DNA of 36,273 bases from Lingula anatina (Eukaryota; Brachiopoda; Lingulata; Lingulida; Lingulidae). The stretch spans positions 191,767 through 228,039 of the forward strand of contig NW_019775627.1 in NCBI RefSeq assembly GCF_001039355.2, written 5' to 3'. The position numbers and the translations under genes were made by a program. Within the stretch, counting starts at the first letter, position 1, and every line of letters starts with the position of its first letter. The notes beneath the pieces are model-generated. The model saw only the letters and a list, made by a program, of their open reading frames with translations. It made no database searches and had not been told where the DNA came from. Below, piece after piece: positions 22,477 through 34,175 of the stretch.

Positions 22477-25296
22477 CTTCCCAGAAGCCTTTGCTGCTAC
22501 CCTGTTCCCTGTAGCCAGTAATGGCGGTATTATACGCCACTTGGAAGCGTCCTGTGCCGTACACTGTCCCTCTCTCCGGGTGCTCTCGTTTAAAATACCC
22601 GGTATCTACCATAGCGACACAGTTCTTATAGTCCTCGTATCGACTCATCACTTCCTCGTACATACGAGCGTAGTTCTCCCGCAGCCACTGCATGGCGTAC
22701 TGTTGAGTAAAACCTGGAAGATTATAGAAAGGAGGGCCTTAGAATTTGATGGTTTAGTTTAATAACTAAAAACCGACGACAGTAATGTTTTTTTTTTTTT
22801 AGTCGGGTACGGAAATGGCTTCAAAGAATGTTTTCTCCATTTCTTTCTTTCTTTTTAAATTTCTTGATTTCTTTCTTGTTCTTTTGTTGAGCAGGAAACT
22901 CTTTCCTTTTCTTTGAAAGGGCTTCTGCATGTATGGTGGTATAAATAATGCATTTTAAAAACTATTTGGGGTTTATATCTAGGTTATGATAGAATATCTA
23001 TCTTTCATCGAATTATTATATTTAATCAAAATTCTCAAACCTTTGTGAGTTTTTTTCTTATCTTACGATACAGATAAATTCGGTAGAAAGGGTGTTTTAC
23101 TGTATAATGAAATAAATTTGTCCCAAAAGAAGTTGATTTGCCTATATGTCTGCCTCTGTTTATGTAATATTGCATTCTATTTAGATTTGGAACGAGGTTT
23201 AAATTGGGAAATGTCATTGTGAATTGAGTAACTTGAGATTGAGACAATAACACGCTAAGATGATGTGCCTTTAACATTTTTTCTTGAGTGTGTTGTGTGT
23301 GCGCGTGTGTGCCCGCGCGAGCGTGTGTGTACGAGCTTTCAAAATATTGCCAATTTAACTCATCTCCATCTTTCACCTATACGTGTTAAACGCACTGACA
23401 TTAAGACACTGCTTCAATTTACAGGTATGTTTGCGCACGATGGCGTTCGTGTCAAGAGATCGTGATGACAAGAGATGGTGAGATGACAACTGGACTCTAC
23501 ATGTATCACCACTTGTACACATCGGCAAAGGTTAGAAGGTTTCTCTGTACTGTCAATGCAACCAAAAGGCCCAATAAAAATACGTCGACGTGTATGTATA
23601 GTAGACCTACAACCTTTAATTCGACATTGTGTAAGTCAGGGATCGTTTTTATATACCAAACTTCTATTTAAAACATTAAACGTTATATGACATTGGCAAT
23701 ATCATGTATTAGCGTGAGTGAAATATAGAATAACGGGTTTGAGTGGCGTGTATGTTTCAGAAAACTTGTCCAAGCATAGATTCAAAATATGCAAATTGGG
23801 TTTCTGTTTTGTAGATATCAGCTTTGAAAATGCACCTTCTTGGCTACGTCTGAGGGATGCTTGGCGTTGTCATCAAATTAGTTATCTCCTTGAGTCGTCA
23901 TATTGAGCTCACCAGTAAGGTGTTTGGAAACGCATTACAAGCTTAAGTAAATAATGACGGCTCAATAAATCTTAATGAACGCAGCATTGCCAGCTAAACA
24001 ATGCACTCGTTTAGATTCATTAATTTTCAAAATGATCTTCAAGTTTTGTGTGGCATTCATTTATTAAAGGTACATTTGAACCAAGCGTCGGTGGACAGTG
24101 GATTCCCAGTTACTCATATACACCACTGCTTTAAACTGCACCTTTTTCACATATTTGGTCTTAAATTTAACTTTATTATCTGACCGACTTTTCGGCCCCG
24201 TGTGTACAGCACAGGAATCAAGCAGAAAAATCCGTTCAAATATCACTTTTAGGTAATATGAAATGGTGTCTTTTGGTATTTATCTAAAAGAGTTTAACGT
24301 GGCCGTTGTTAGGAAATACGAAATGTTTACACCGATGGTCGGCTTGTTATCACAAATGATATAATCCTTTGTAGATATCGAAAACCATTGAACTCTAAGA
24401 CCTAACAACATTTATTCCCATCGTTTTAACTGGTCAAAAGGTTTTTTTTTTTTCACAGACATTGAATCGAGAAAACAAAACGCGCTCGTATGTATGTCTT
24501 CTTGTGGATTCTTTTCAAGAAATATTTAATTTCAGGCGCCCAGGACTCCGTAACTCGAAAACATCGAGTATTGCAAATATCGATATCACATAGAGACTAC
24601 AGTGTATTATATGGGGCGGGTATGGGCTAGTTATGGAATCGAGACGCTTGCGCTCGGTCGCAATGCGCGATGCTTTCGAGTTACGAGGCCCAGGTGTTTT
24701 TTCAGTGTCTTAACGTCAAAGAACACACCTTTTCTACCTTCAGTTTGGTCCTACACCTTATGCTAGCTGCTTGGTGCACGTCAGCAAGTATCGCGTCACA
24801 GACCACGTGATCTGTCCTTTTGCATATTGCGGTGGGTTGTTTTACTACGATTTCTTTTTTAACAATCCATTCTTTAGTAGGGTAATCAATTTTGATTTAT
24901 CTCTAGTGTGCAGACCAATCATATTTTTATGTAAAACGCCACATTTTTGACCAACGCGTCTATTAAATTCTGTACGATTTGATGCTGCGGTATACGGCAT
25001 TAAGAGTGGGCTTACTGCACATTTAGCAAATGAAATGTACTCTGTTCCTTATGATCTCAAGTTATGTAACAATGTGAACTCAGAGACAAGACAGACAAAC
25101 CAGTTTCTAATTCAAATGCACGCATTAGTGCACCAGCAGTTGATTGCTTTGAAGAAGAATAAAAATCCTTACCTTTTTTTGCTGCAAAAGTCCTCACGGT
25201 TACCATGGGGTTATCTCCACAAGCGTGACTCTTACACAGACTACTGATTATTAGAAGTAGAGAAAAAGCTATCACTATTTTATGCCGCAACAGCAT
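22477..25296 (-). CDS. Unrecognised secreted protein, first two exons
   Basis: Exon 1 is 25296-25173 (donor AAAG|GTAAGG) and exon 2 is 22713-22477 (acceptor TTCCAG, donor GGAAG|GTAAAT); the phases match. The ATG opens a typical signal peptide, MLLRHKIVIAFSLLLIISSL, with probable cleavage near CKSHA, then CGDNPMVTVRTFAAKKG. Exon 2 reads FTQQYAMQWLRENYARMYEE, then YKNCVAMVDTGYFKREHP and GTVYGTGRFQVAYNTAITGY. The exons differ from flanking DNA in GC content and give about 120 residues with few cysteines. I do not recognise the family and assign no function beyond secretion. The C-terminal exon was not found; if the second donor is not used, the frame runs only thirteen more codons to a stop at 22433. 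The start-codon region has a decayed tandem copy just upstream (25361-25420). Confidence 0.65.
22714..25172. other. Intron of the secreted-protein gene
   Basis: About 2.5 kb of AT-rich sequence. It contains a TG/CG-rich stretch (about 23282-23332) and an inverted-repeat element (24536-24694). A plus-strand ATG at 23440 in good context (ACGATGG) is followed after thirteen codons by a GTGAGA; I could not support it as an exon. Confidence 0.5.
24536..24694. mobile_element. Inverted-repeat MITE, about 160 bp
   Basis: The left arm beginning GCGCCCAGGACTCCGTAACT and the reverse complement of the right arm beginning CACCTGGGCCTCGTAACTCG match for about 40 bases with scattered differences; the best core is CGTAACTCGAAA. 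The centre contains an AT-rich loop and a GC-rich segment (CGCTTGCGCTCGGTCGCAAT). No coding frame and no clear target duplication. Confidence 0.6.
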
Positions 25297-25420
25297 CTGA
25301 AATGAAAAGTTTTACAAAGACCTTTAGGCATAAATTTGGGCAGGCAAACTGATCTTCTGCTAGAGAAAAAAGTTGTACACTAACTTTTGCCGCAACACCA
25401 TCTGGAATGAAAAGGTTTAC
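25258..25420 (-). repeat. Tandem duplication of the start-codon region of the secreted-protein gene
   Basis: The roughly 58-base segment 25258-25315, which holds the ATG and first codons of exon 1, is repeated in diverged form at 25361-25420. The upstream copy (read on the minus strand) keeps an ATG at 25401 followed by MVLRQKLVYNFFL and a stop, against MLLRHKIVIAFS in the working copy. If transcribed it would be a thirteen-codon upstream frame. Confidence 0.7.
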
Positions 25421-25845
25421 AGGTTTGATATAAACAAAGACGTGCGCCAAGTATCTATTTCGTGCTCGTTAATGTCACACTCACCAAATCTCATGAGACT
25501 ATTCATAGATCAATCAATTACTCAGTCTGCAAGGTTTCTTGACTTAAGTAAGAACCATTCATAAATAATATCAGTGTGATAAGTGACCCTTCCGGTACTG
25601 TTTAATCATAAGAACCAGAATCGTGCAGTAGTGTTTAGGAAGGCATTGATTTGTAACTGTGGTGTATATTGTTATTCATCATCACAATGGCAGGTAGGCG
25701 TGCTAAACATTTAATTTCTGACACCTGAGAAGAATGTGCTATCGTTTAATTTAAAGACCTTCTAAAATTAGATAACTTGACAAAAAATACAGAAATACAA
25801 AAATCATTTCCTTTTTGAGGTAGTAAAAAGAGAGAAAAAGTGCTG

Positions 25846-26058
25846 AACTGCGACGGACCCGTCAACAGGCGGAGGGGGTTCTTTTTATCAAAGATCTGCT
25901 CTTTTGGTCGGAAAAAAGGTCCCCTCTCTATGTCAGAGTTTGAACTGGGTTTTATTCCATTTCTCAAATCCCATACGTCGACTGAGAGGGTAAAAAAAGT
26001 CCACTTTTTGTCAGAAAAGAACCCTCCTTTGGAATGGCTGACTTCTGCAAAAGAGGAT
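25846..26058. mobile_element. Diverged relative of the 8104-8274 MITE
   Basis: It begins GACGGACCCGTCAACAGGCG followed by GGGGGTTC, and ends with AAGAACCCTCC, TGGAATGGCTGA and GATGGGCCG. This is the same order of blocks as at 8104-8274 (GGCCCGTAGCCAG, GGGGGGTTC, a central GTCCACTTTTT/GTGGACC motif, GAACCCCCC, GGCTACGGGCC). Mutations at both ends indicate an old copy. The open frames over it are incidental. Confidence 0.6.
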
Positions 26059-28049
26059 GGGCCGCGGATTTAGGTGTTGCAGCTTATGCATTATTTCAGT
26101 GATTATTATTGTTGTTTTGAAAAATTACTTTTTGATAGCATAGTACGTTTGTTTAAATTAATTCCACCTCCGAAAACGGTAAGGGCATGGTATGTTATCT
26201 ACAAAATCCCCCAACAGGGTCACAGAGAGAACTTTTGAACTAGATATTCACATATATTTCACTCGCTATTTGCAAGTTGTGCACATTTCTTTACTTTGTC
26301 CAGTTTGTCCAATCTACTGACGTCTTGCAGAGTGGTCATCCACAACAAGCGCATTGTATAATGTAAGAAATTACAAACGTAAATGTCTTGGTCTAATAAG
26401 TATACAAAAAAAGCAAATAATATGTTTTAACCGTTTCATCAATATTACTTAAGAAAACTACTATATATAACGGACATGCCAGTTCCACATTAGGCCTTGC
26501 CAAAATGGGCAAATCCGTTGTTTTTAACAGTAAACACAAACGCAGCGAAAGGAATTTACTATAAAGGACAAGAAATATATAAAATTGTCAACTTTTTCCT
26601 TACCTCTTTGATGTTGACAAAAACCAGAGGATTCGCCATTATACCCGTTTGTCGCATTGCTGACACCTTCTTATTTACCAAGAAACAATTAAAACTGCTG
26701 TTGAGTTTTCTAACTGCTTTCTAAAGTCTAAACGTCAAGTGTTGAGTTTTATACCTGAGAACATGAGTATACTGTCATTCATCTCTCCGTAACTGGAAAC
26801 CACCATATTGTAAATAAGTGATAGTCTTTGCCCTCGATATGTATACCACGTGACTGGCATAGGCTCACTTTACGTCTAATAAGGCAGAAAAAAATATTCC
26901 TTTTCGTGATAGATTGATATAGGATCAGTTTAAAAACAGTCTCGTATGAGACGAGAAAAAAAAACCTAAAGTAAATTTCTGACCAAAGACACCCTCCTTT
27001 TTTATGACAACACACGAAGGGCGATTAACCAGTCTTCTTTTCCCGGCAGGTGAGTGAAGCGAAATTTATATCTATAGACACAATTATTCATTAAGATTTA
27101 AGTTGCAAATTATTACTTAAGCGTAGGATTCTCCCATCAGAATATTAAGAGAGTGGTTCTATCGTGTAGCAACTAAAGTGGACAATTAGAAACATGAAAA
27201 CGGACCATGGTGATGTGCCGATAAACTGACCATGTATAAAGGTTGTCAAGGTGGTTGAGAAGAGTGAGAGCGTGAGAGAGTGAGGTGTTGAATTGAAGAA
27301 TGCACACAAGCAGGTGTGACAGACGAGTTGTGACAAAGCGTTTTAATTACAGGTGCCCTGGCCAGGCGTTATCAATAGTATTCATGGTTTGGAGATATGT
27401 TTCTTGATATTAGCTTTCGATTTCTTTCGGTAAACTTGGCTCTTATTTGTAACACGCTAAGGCAGGCAAGGGTGGGTGAGTCTAAAACGGAAAGAAATAA
27501 AAAACAAAACAAAACAAAAGGCTGACAACATCATTATGTAAACATAACCAGAATCTGTTCATCTCTGACACAACCGGATGTCTGATAGGCTTTCATCATG
27601 ATCCATGGTAAATGGTTTCATAAGATCTAATTATCGCGATTTCTTAACCACAACAGTCGTGATCATTTCATTTTGCTGCACTCGCCAAACAGAGACTTTC
27701 TCTGCATTTTTATCACATAAATAAGGTTTCCTCTAAATCAGAAAAGTGTTTAAATGTACAGACTTGACATTTAATATGGAACATTTTTTCCAAATAAAAT
27801 TTCATCAGGTTTTTTCCGATTTTGCTGACTGATAAATGAAAATAAGGATTGAAATCGTGTTTTAATAATTTTTAATAATATATTTGATGTCATTGTGACA
27901 TCAGTCCATTAACTGAATTCGCCAGTGAAGCAAACAAAAATGGATTGCCTTTTCCAAGTCATTTGGCAACCACTTTTGGATCTCCATATTTTCCTAATTA
28001 TCGTCTTTAAAAGAGTTGCACGCCCCAAAAAGGACCCTCATGTCAGTGT
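26059..28049. other. Intergenic, no gene seen
   Basis: AT-rich sequence. The open frames here (for example 26497-26724 on plus, 26779-27015 on minus) have no recognisable domain, no splice context and AT-driven composition. Confidence 0.5.
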
Positions 28050-28054
28050 CTAGT

Positions 28055-28475
28055 CACAGCATCGGTCGCTGTAACGCCTGACCACATCTGGCTGCTACTA
28101 GAGCTTTCAAGCGGCAAAGCATTCCTTGGGATAGATTTTTAGAGTTTTATCTGGAATTAAATTCCAGGCATCAGTCAAAACCTGTCCAATTTGGTTCAGT
28201 TTTGTTGTAGAACATGCAGGCCGTGGATTCGGCGAGTAATGGTCTACCCACGTATTGTCTATGTGGTTCAAAAATGGCGATTTTGATGACCAAGGTAGCA
28301 GCTCATTCCCTTGGTTCTGAAATTATCTGCTATTAAAAGCACTTTGTGTGATCAGCAATCTCATTGTGCAACCTAAAATTGTTCCTAAGTTGCTCCCTAT
28401 CAAATGATACCACATTGGTTCCCAGATTATTCCTTTATTTGATCTGGTTCGGGTTCCATCGATGAGTACCATTGT
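28055..28475 (-). pseudogene. Tc1/mariner-family transposase remnant
   Basis: Read on the minus strand, the order of motifs is that of the catalytic half of a Tc1-like transposase. A LIDGTRTRSNK-like strand is followed by a stretch in the place of DNARPH, then ELLPWSSKSPFLNHIDNTWV (the LPWPxxSPDLNPIEHxW block that carries the last catalytic acid). After it come QIGQVLTDAWNLIPDKTLK and, in another frame, QGMLCRLKALVAARCGQ, the usual C-terminal helices. At least one frameshift near 28130 and stops upstream show that it is dead, and the acid of NPIE is replaced (NHID). The N-terminal DNA-binding part may extend decayed toward about 29000. Terminal repeats were not found. Confidence 0.8.
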
Positions 28476-31400
28476 TTTTTTTCACTAATGTGGCATCAAA
28501 TACTGACGTGTCAATAACCCCAGTCTCTTCAGACCCGGCACACGCTTCGTCGTAGGCCTATTCAGTTTTGACCAGTTGAGAAAGCCACGCGGTTTAAGTG
28601 TTCTACCCAGAAACAGTCATGGTCCCCAATTCATTAGAGAAACAGAAGACGCTGTTTTGCTGTTTACAGTGGCTTCCTCAGAGGTCGTCTGGTATTCTTA
28701 CCTGCTGAAACTAGTTTGGTGTTCGCTAAGAGTCTTGAAAAACGCGGTTTGGTGGCAATTTGCCCATCATTGTGAATGGACTGGGCGGTTTTTGTTTAGT
28801 TGCAGCAACATATCCGGAAGGACAGTGAGTCCTGTATCCTGGTGGTAAGATTTCGATACATTTGGCGTGGTCTCTGTGTAGGTACATCAGTCTGGGCATA
28901 ATTCTATAAAACTGTGTGGACCATTCCGTGTGACACAATAATCTATCTGGCGATGTCTGTCTCTTTCTCGTCATTCTGGTACAGATAATTATATAAACAA
29001 TTTTGTAAAACACTGCTTAACTCATTTTACGCACTGCAAAACCGACCGCTTGCATGCAGATTTTCAAATCTTCGATGCAGTAGTTGCCGACAGGTGGATA
29101 CTTTTTTTGACGGAACCATGCTTCGCCAAAGCCAAACTTTGGCCAGCCAAAAAGCGCACTACCTAATTAAATCTCTGCATATTACACAAAGCGGCAGTGC
29201 AACAGACATAGAAGTCAGTTAATTGGTAGCAGCACACCCGATGACACACTAGTTCAATCAGATATCTTATATGGAATCTGAGTATTTTGAAAAAAGAACG
29301 CATTTTTACGAAGGTATACCTTTGAATCTGAAATATTCCATATTAAATGTCAAGTCTGTAATAATGATAATAATAATTATCTATTTATTTAGTGTTAAAA
29401 ATCCATAAAATGTTAAGTAGACTCATAAAATTATATTTTAAAGTAAAAATTATCGATATATATGAATAAGAAAATATTCATGAATGTATCTAAGTTTAAC
29501 GTGCAAAACAAATGTCCAATGATCATAGATAAGAATTGAATACTCAAAGTAAATATCGTTTAAGGAGAGTTTCAGTGTTTTATCAAGTTTTTAAGAATTT
29601 GGTGACGAGGCAAAGGAGCTAACATGAGGTAATATACTATGAACCCTAAAATTGCAGACTTATGGAATTTACTGTGACCCTGTCGTGACCTTTGTGTTAC
29701 CACGACGACGTGTAATAGCCATCAACTGCCTGCACTACATGTAATGCTGTAATTATCTCCTGTAGGCGGCACTGCCTGCTTTCAACAAGGATAACAATCT
29801 AACATGATTAGTGAATGTATAGCTGTTTGTATAGCTGCTCTATGCTGAACATCCATTTAGGAAGTTAAGCAGGGACAAGATTTCTACCAGATATGTGCAA
29901 AATTCCACAATTTCCAACGATTTCTAAAATTTATCAGTTCAAGCGGTTCGTGAAATTCGTAGTCGCTGTAGACTAGGGGCATAAGCACACTAATCCATAT
30001 AAATATATAGCGTTCTGAACATGCATTCAGAACAGATAATTTTCCAAAATAAAATTTACCATTAATATGACAAAAATTGCTCGTTTTTTATATTCCTGAC
30101 ACATTCAGAATGAAGAAAGTTTATGTCGGGGAGGAGTTAGTGTAAGTTACGTAAGATTTTGCGGGTTACCGTTACAAATTAATCAGTGTCCCATTGCAGA
30201 AAATATGATGGGATGAGGGTCTTAAAATTAATAAAACACAATGAAGACGCATTTATCTTGCGGTACTTGGTTGCCTAAGCAGCATTCAGGTATTCAAAGC
30301 CTGATCTTAAAACAGGAACAGAAGGAAGAAATAACATGCCAAAGAACCGAAGTTGCCATTATGAAAGGCATCTCCTCGATAGCAGACAGCTGTTTTCTTT
30401 TTCTCACCTCAACCGCAAAGCATTTATTCCTGATAACGACATTAGTTTTCTTATCTGCGGTAACACTAGGACAGCAAAGGCCTCTACCCGAGATTACCAC
30501 ATTGTATTGTTAACACCGGTTTACCCGGGGAGGTTTGCATTGGTCTTTAGGTTACTGACCACAACTCATATACTGTTCTGTTCTTCTGTTTTAGGACCAA
30601 GTTTTACATTCAAGTATGGCAGCGTCATTAACAGTGGGTGGACCGTTCATAAACCACTTTCACAAAGTTGACTTTAAGTGATGACATTAAGAAATGCGAT
30701 TTCAGAAGTCTAAGCTGGATTTCCTACCCCACAAAATATTACCCCAAAATCAAAACTTGACCCAAAATGTGCTTTCTGTATTCTGTCACTAGCAGCAGAC
30801 ATAAAGAAAGAGATTCAACATTAGTTTGTCTTAAAATGGAAATAATCCTAGATTGCATAAAGTCAGTCTTGCGTCATACGAGACTGGAAACCGTGCGTGA
30901 ATCCGGTGGGGTGAACTTTGCAAGTGAAACCCTATACGACGGGAATGTTAGCTTAGAAAGCAGTACAGAATGCCACATGCAAAGCACGTTGAATTGGCAC
31001 TGTAAGAGTGGTTCTGCATTTTGACGGAACTACAGGGAATAAAATCCTTTGAGTGTCAGCTTTTCTCCTTAAGTCTCAACACACTTGCTAGTCTACCTTT
31101 ATTTCTGACCTCACTCTCCTCCAAATCTCTAGAAATATCGCTTGACCTTACGCTAAGGCACTAGATTTTGCGTTATCTAGGATGATTGCGCTCATTGCAT
31201 GTGAGCAGAAATGGCGTTCTTCCTCTCTAACGCAATGATATGTCCGTTACTTGTTACTGAGGTATTATTTCATTGCTGTTAAATAAGGGAACACTAGACT
31301 GACACCGCAAACCAAGCAAAAGGTTACATGGCCGATGATGGCTTAGGACGACCATTTCGTTATGTGAGCATACAGTCCAACCACCCAGCTCGGGGCTTAA

Positions 31401-32004
31401 TTCATTGTTCCTGAGTGAATTAATGACGTCTGCACCATAGGTTTGATTCTGGAATGGTTAGTTTTTGGTTCTTCTGTTCTGGCAACAAACGAAGTCAATG
31501 ATTTTGTTTCATCAAAACACCTGCGATTTGGTTATATATGCACCGCAAGTGCTCTTAAAACGTATCGAACACGCCGGGTCCAAGGCGCTATTACACTGGG
31601 GCCTCCTGCACAGGCCAAGAGATTTGTGTTTTCTTTTTCTTTATTACAACTAACCTTAAATCGTGAGGTCTCGACAATTTAGAACAGTCTACATCGAAAT
31701 TCTTCATAATGTTGACACAGTGTGACGTCAGTGTATTTTATTCTCTAAGGCTCAGTTGATGTTGCGAAATCATTAATGATTAGATAATTGTGTTAATAAA
31801 AGTCATTATATTGGATGTACGCGTAGTTTTTAATTTCTATATACATGTATATGTACTGTAGAGAGCACACGAGCGAAATTGTGCTCGAAAATTTTTGGAG
31901 TGAATACATTTGCATTTCTGTTACAGTCACAAAAAGCAGTGGTCAGTATAAATTACCACTACCAGGTCTCAAACTTTATTTATTAAGTTCTTCACGTGTT
32001 GCAG
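28476..32004. other. Gene-poor intergenic stretch
   Basis: I see no convincing gene. The part up to about 29.1 kb may be decayed transposon sequence belonging to the Tc1 remnant. A plus-strand frame at 30361 encodes a hydrophobic start (KHLFLITTLVFLSAVTLGQ) like a signal peptide but stops after about 50 codons without a splice donor. Other frames (30767-31024, 31443-31682) are not recognised. Confidence 0.4.
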
Positions 32005-32080
32005 GCTTTGGAAACGTATCCAAGGCGGCTCAGCACGTCCAAAAAGGGAAACGGCGACGGTCCTCCCACTTTAAAACCTT

Positions 32081-32254
32081 ATGGTTTCAAAGGCGTGTTG
32101 GGAGTCCTCGTGCGAAGACCTCCCGAAAACGATTTTTCAACCACAAATGGTTGACTGGGTAGCCCCTGCAATCAATTGTGTCAAAAGAGTGGTTACAATA
32201 TCATTAAAGCCATTCAAAACATCAATTGCAGTCGAAGAACCACCTGCCTGCCAG
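32081..32254 (+). CDS. ALDH1L: Candidate first coding exon of ALDH1L
   Basis: A perfect donor (CCAG|GTAAGT) at 32254 ends a moderately GC-rich segment with a possible acceptor (GTGTTGCAG) at 32004. The first ATG in it, 32081, opens 58 codons that end in phase 0, exactly what the formyltransferase exon at 34034 needs. From the second methionine (32147) the peptide MVDWVAPAINCVKRVVTISL is hydrophobic and basic, with acidic residues only later, as in a mitochondrial presequence. This would suggest an ALDH1L2-like mitochondrial enzyme. There is no homology for this segment, and the link rests on splice sites, phase and position. Confidence 0.45.
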
Positions 32255-32308
32255 GTAAGTTGGGCCACCCCGGTTGATACCCTAGGGGCAGAGACAGGAT
32301 TATTTGAA

Positions 32309-32320
32309 GGGGGGGGGGGG
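32309..32320. repeat. Poly-G tract with an ambiguous base beside it
   Basis: A run of G is followed by A and an N at 32322, just after the candidate ALDH1L first exon. Length is probably unreliable. Confidence 0.8.
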
Positions 32321-33143
32321 ANAATCTGGTTAAAGCGGGTTCAATCTGCATTTCGTCACTTGCATCACAAAGAGTCCGTGAGCACAGTTACGACAGCTTA
32401 ACGTGTAACATCCATCCCATACAATGTTAGTATGCAGCCGTGATATCTAACACACTGCCTTCAGGCTTAATGGCCTAGCTTTTCACGTCACATAATCAAA
32501 ACGTAAAAAATTGGTAGCATTATCAAGGAATATATATAAAAGAGAACCTGTTCAAAGTTTTTAACACCAGGAATTCTTGATATGGTAAAGCGATAAGGGT
32601 CTCCCAACGTGAATGCCTGTCTAAAATTAACTTAGCAACGTGGCCAGGGTTGCTTATATGATGCAATGCCATAGTGTAGCTAGAACTCTGAAGCCCAGTG
32701 TATTAATTCAAACTTTAGAAAATAGTATCATTCTGATCAGTCTTGTGCCACCTGTGCGTGCTTGATTTACACCAACATGTCCCAGTGCAGAGACAACAAT
32801 TGTATAATATTTCTGCTATATTTCTGCTAATATAACCAATTAGCAGAAACATAATTAAGACCCTTTTGTTATTGATTTCAGGAAAATTTAAATATGCCCT
32901 TTTCTCCTTTTTTTTTTTAATTTTAGTAAGATTTTTTATATGAGCTTGTTAATTAAGCATGTTTGAGTAAGAGTACTTGTTTTTTTTTTTTTACTGTGGG
33001 TAAAATAACCAAACGCATGCATTCTGCATTAGCATAATTACCATACTAACAACAATAATAAACAAACATTAGATCTAAGTTTTATTTCTCTTCAAATGGG
33101 AATTAAATCTGAAATAATTCAGTTCATTTCTGTGTTGAAATTG

Positions 33144-33402
33144 CCCCCCCCCCCCCCCCAAAGGTGAAATGGACATGCTTGAGTGAGATCAGCTGATTTC
33201 CTTCACAGCTGATGCAACACACTGAATACCAGCTAGGGATGACCAAGGCCCATGCAGGCTTGCTGAGGCTAGTATGCACACAATGTATGCCAGACTCAGG
33301 GAGGCATAGTGGGCCATAACCCCCCCCCCCCCCCCAATTATTGGAGGCACCCCCCGCCCTGCCCCCCCCCCCAAAAAAAAAGGGAGAGAGAGAGAGAGAG
33401 AG
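33144..33402. repeat. Cluster of poly-C tracts ending in poly-A and (GA)n
   Basis: Three long C runs (33144-33159, 33320-33335, about 33350-33372), then nine A, then (GA)n to 33402. The C tracts bracket a unique 160-base segment of balanced composition. This could be a retroposed or inverted-repeat element, but I could not identify it. It lies in the ALDH1L intron. Confidence 0.7.
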
Positions 33403-34033
33403 GAAAAAAGCAAAGCAAGCAAAAAATGGGACAAAACCCAAAACGTAGCAGTTTTCCTTGACAGTACCCTACATATTACAGTAAAATTGCTAAGTGTTTC
33501 AAGCATATTTTTTATCCTTTTCAAGGTCTCTTTCCCATCCCTTTGAAGGAAAACCCTGGATCTACTAGTACTGGTGCTGATCATGCCAAATCCTCCTCAA
33601 GCTCACAGAGCTGTAGTCTAAAACAGACTCATATTGTTCCTCTCTTATGTCACTTTAATAGCCCATATATATAGATACCATATATTATAGAACATGCATA
33701 GTACATATATAGTAGACCCAAGGTGAGATTGTGTGGTGGGTGTCTTTCTGGACTTTACAGGTCTTGACTATTTTAATTCCTCAGGGGATGAAAACTGGAT
33801 ATTTGTTAACTTGGATGAATCATGTGTGTTTCCTAGTTAAGTCATAGCGTACTGCAATCATTTTTGACTCGAGTGAAAAAAATAAATCATCCATTTTATC
33901 AAATCATTTTGTCTACTGCTGAGGTGAAGTTTGATAACACTAGGATATACCGTAGATATATTTATCTAACAACCCCTCACCCCTCTTTAAGAGTAAGAAA
34001 TAAGAATTTTCTTATTTTCTCTTTTCTTCTCAG

Positions 34034-34175
34034 TGTTTATGGGCCAATTTAAGAATAGCAGTCATAGGGCAGAGCCAGTTTGGAGCAGAAGTGTACAAGA
34101 CACTGAAAAACGACGGCCATGAAATCGTGGGTGTGTTCACAGTACCTGACCAGAAGGGGAGACCGGATCCTTTAG
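34034..34175 (+). CDS. ALDH1L: 10-formyltetrahydrofolate dehydrogenase (ALDH1L1/ALDH1L2), N-terminal exon
   Basis: The exon between acceptor TTCTTCTCAG and donor TTAG|GTGAGA encodes [20 protein letters not shown], then [20 protein letters not shown]. This is the first beta-alpha-beta unit of the formyltransferase/hydrolase domain of ALDH1L. The whole enzyme converts 10-formyl-THF plus NADP+ to THF and CO2, using this hydrolase domain, a carrier domain and a C-terminal aldehyde dehydrogenase domain. The match to ALDH1L (VIGQSxFGxEVY, [17 protein letters not shown]) is much closer than to methionyl-tRNA formyltransferase or other relatives. The frame has no ATG before the conserved start, so an upstream exon is required. 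The remaining exons lie beyond the window; none is visible in the 2.1 kb that follows. Confidence 0.9.

Noticed and set aside
23440-23481. Plus-strand first exon, ATG in good context followed by GTGAGA
   Set aside because: Only thirteen codons, no downstream exon found, and it lies in an intron of a gene on the other strand.
25840-26073. Overlapping open frames on both strands
   Set aside because: They fall on a diverged MITE and follow its inverted-repeat structure.
30361-30513. Secreted-protein first exon on the plus strand
   Set aside because: It has a signal-like hydrophobic stretch but a stop after about 50 codons, no donor and no second exon.
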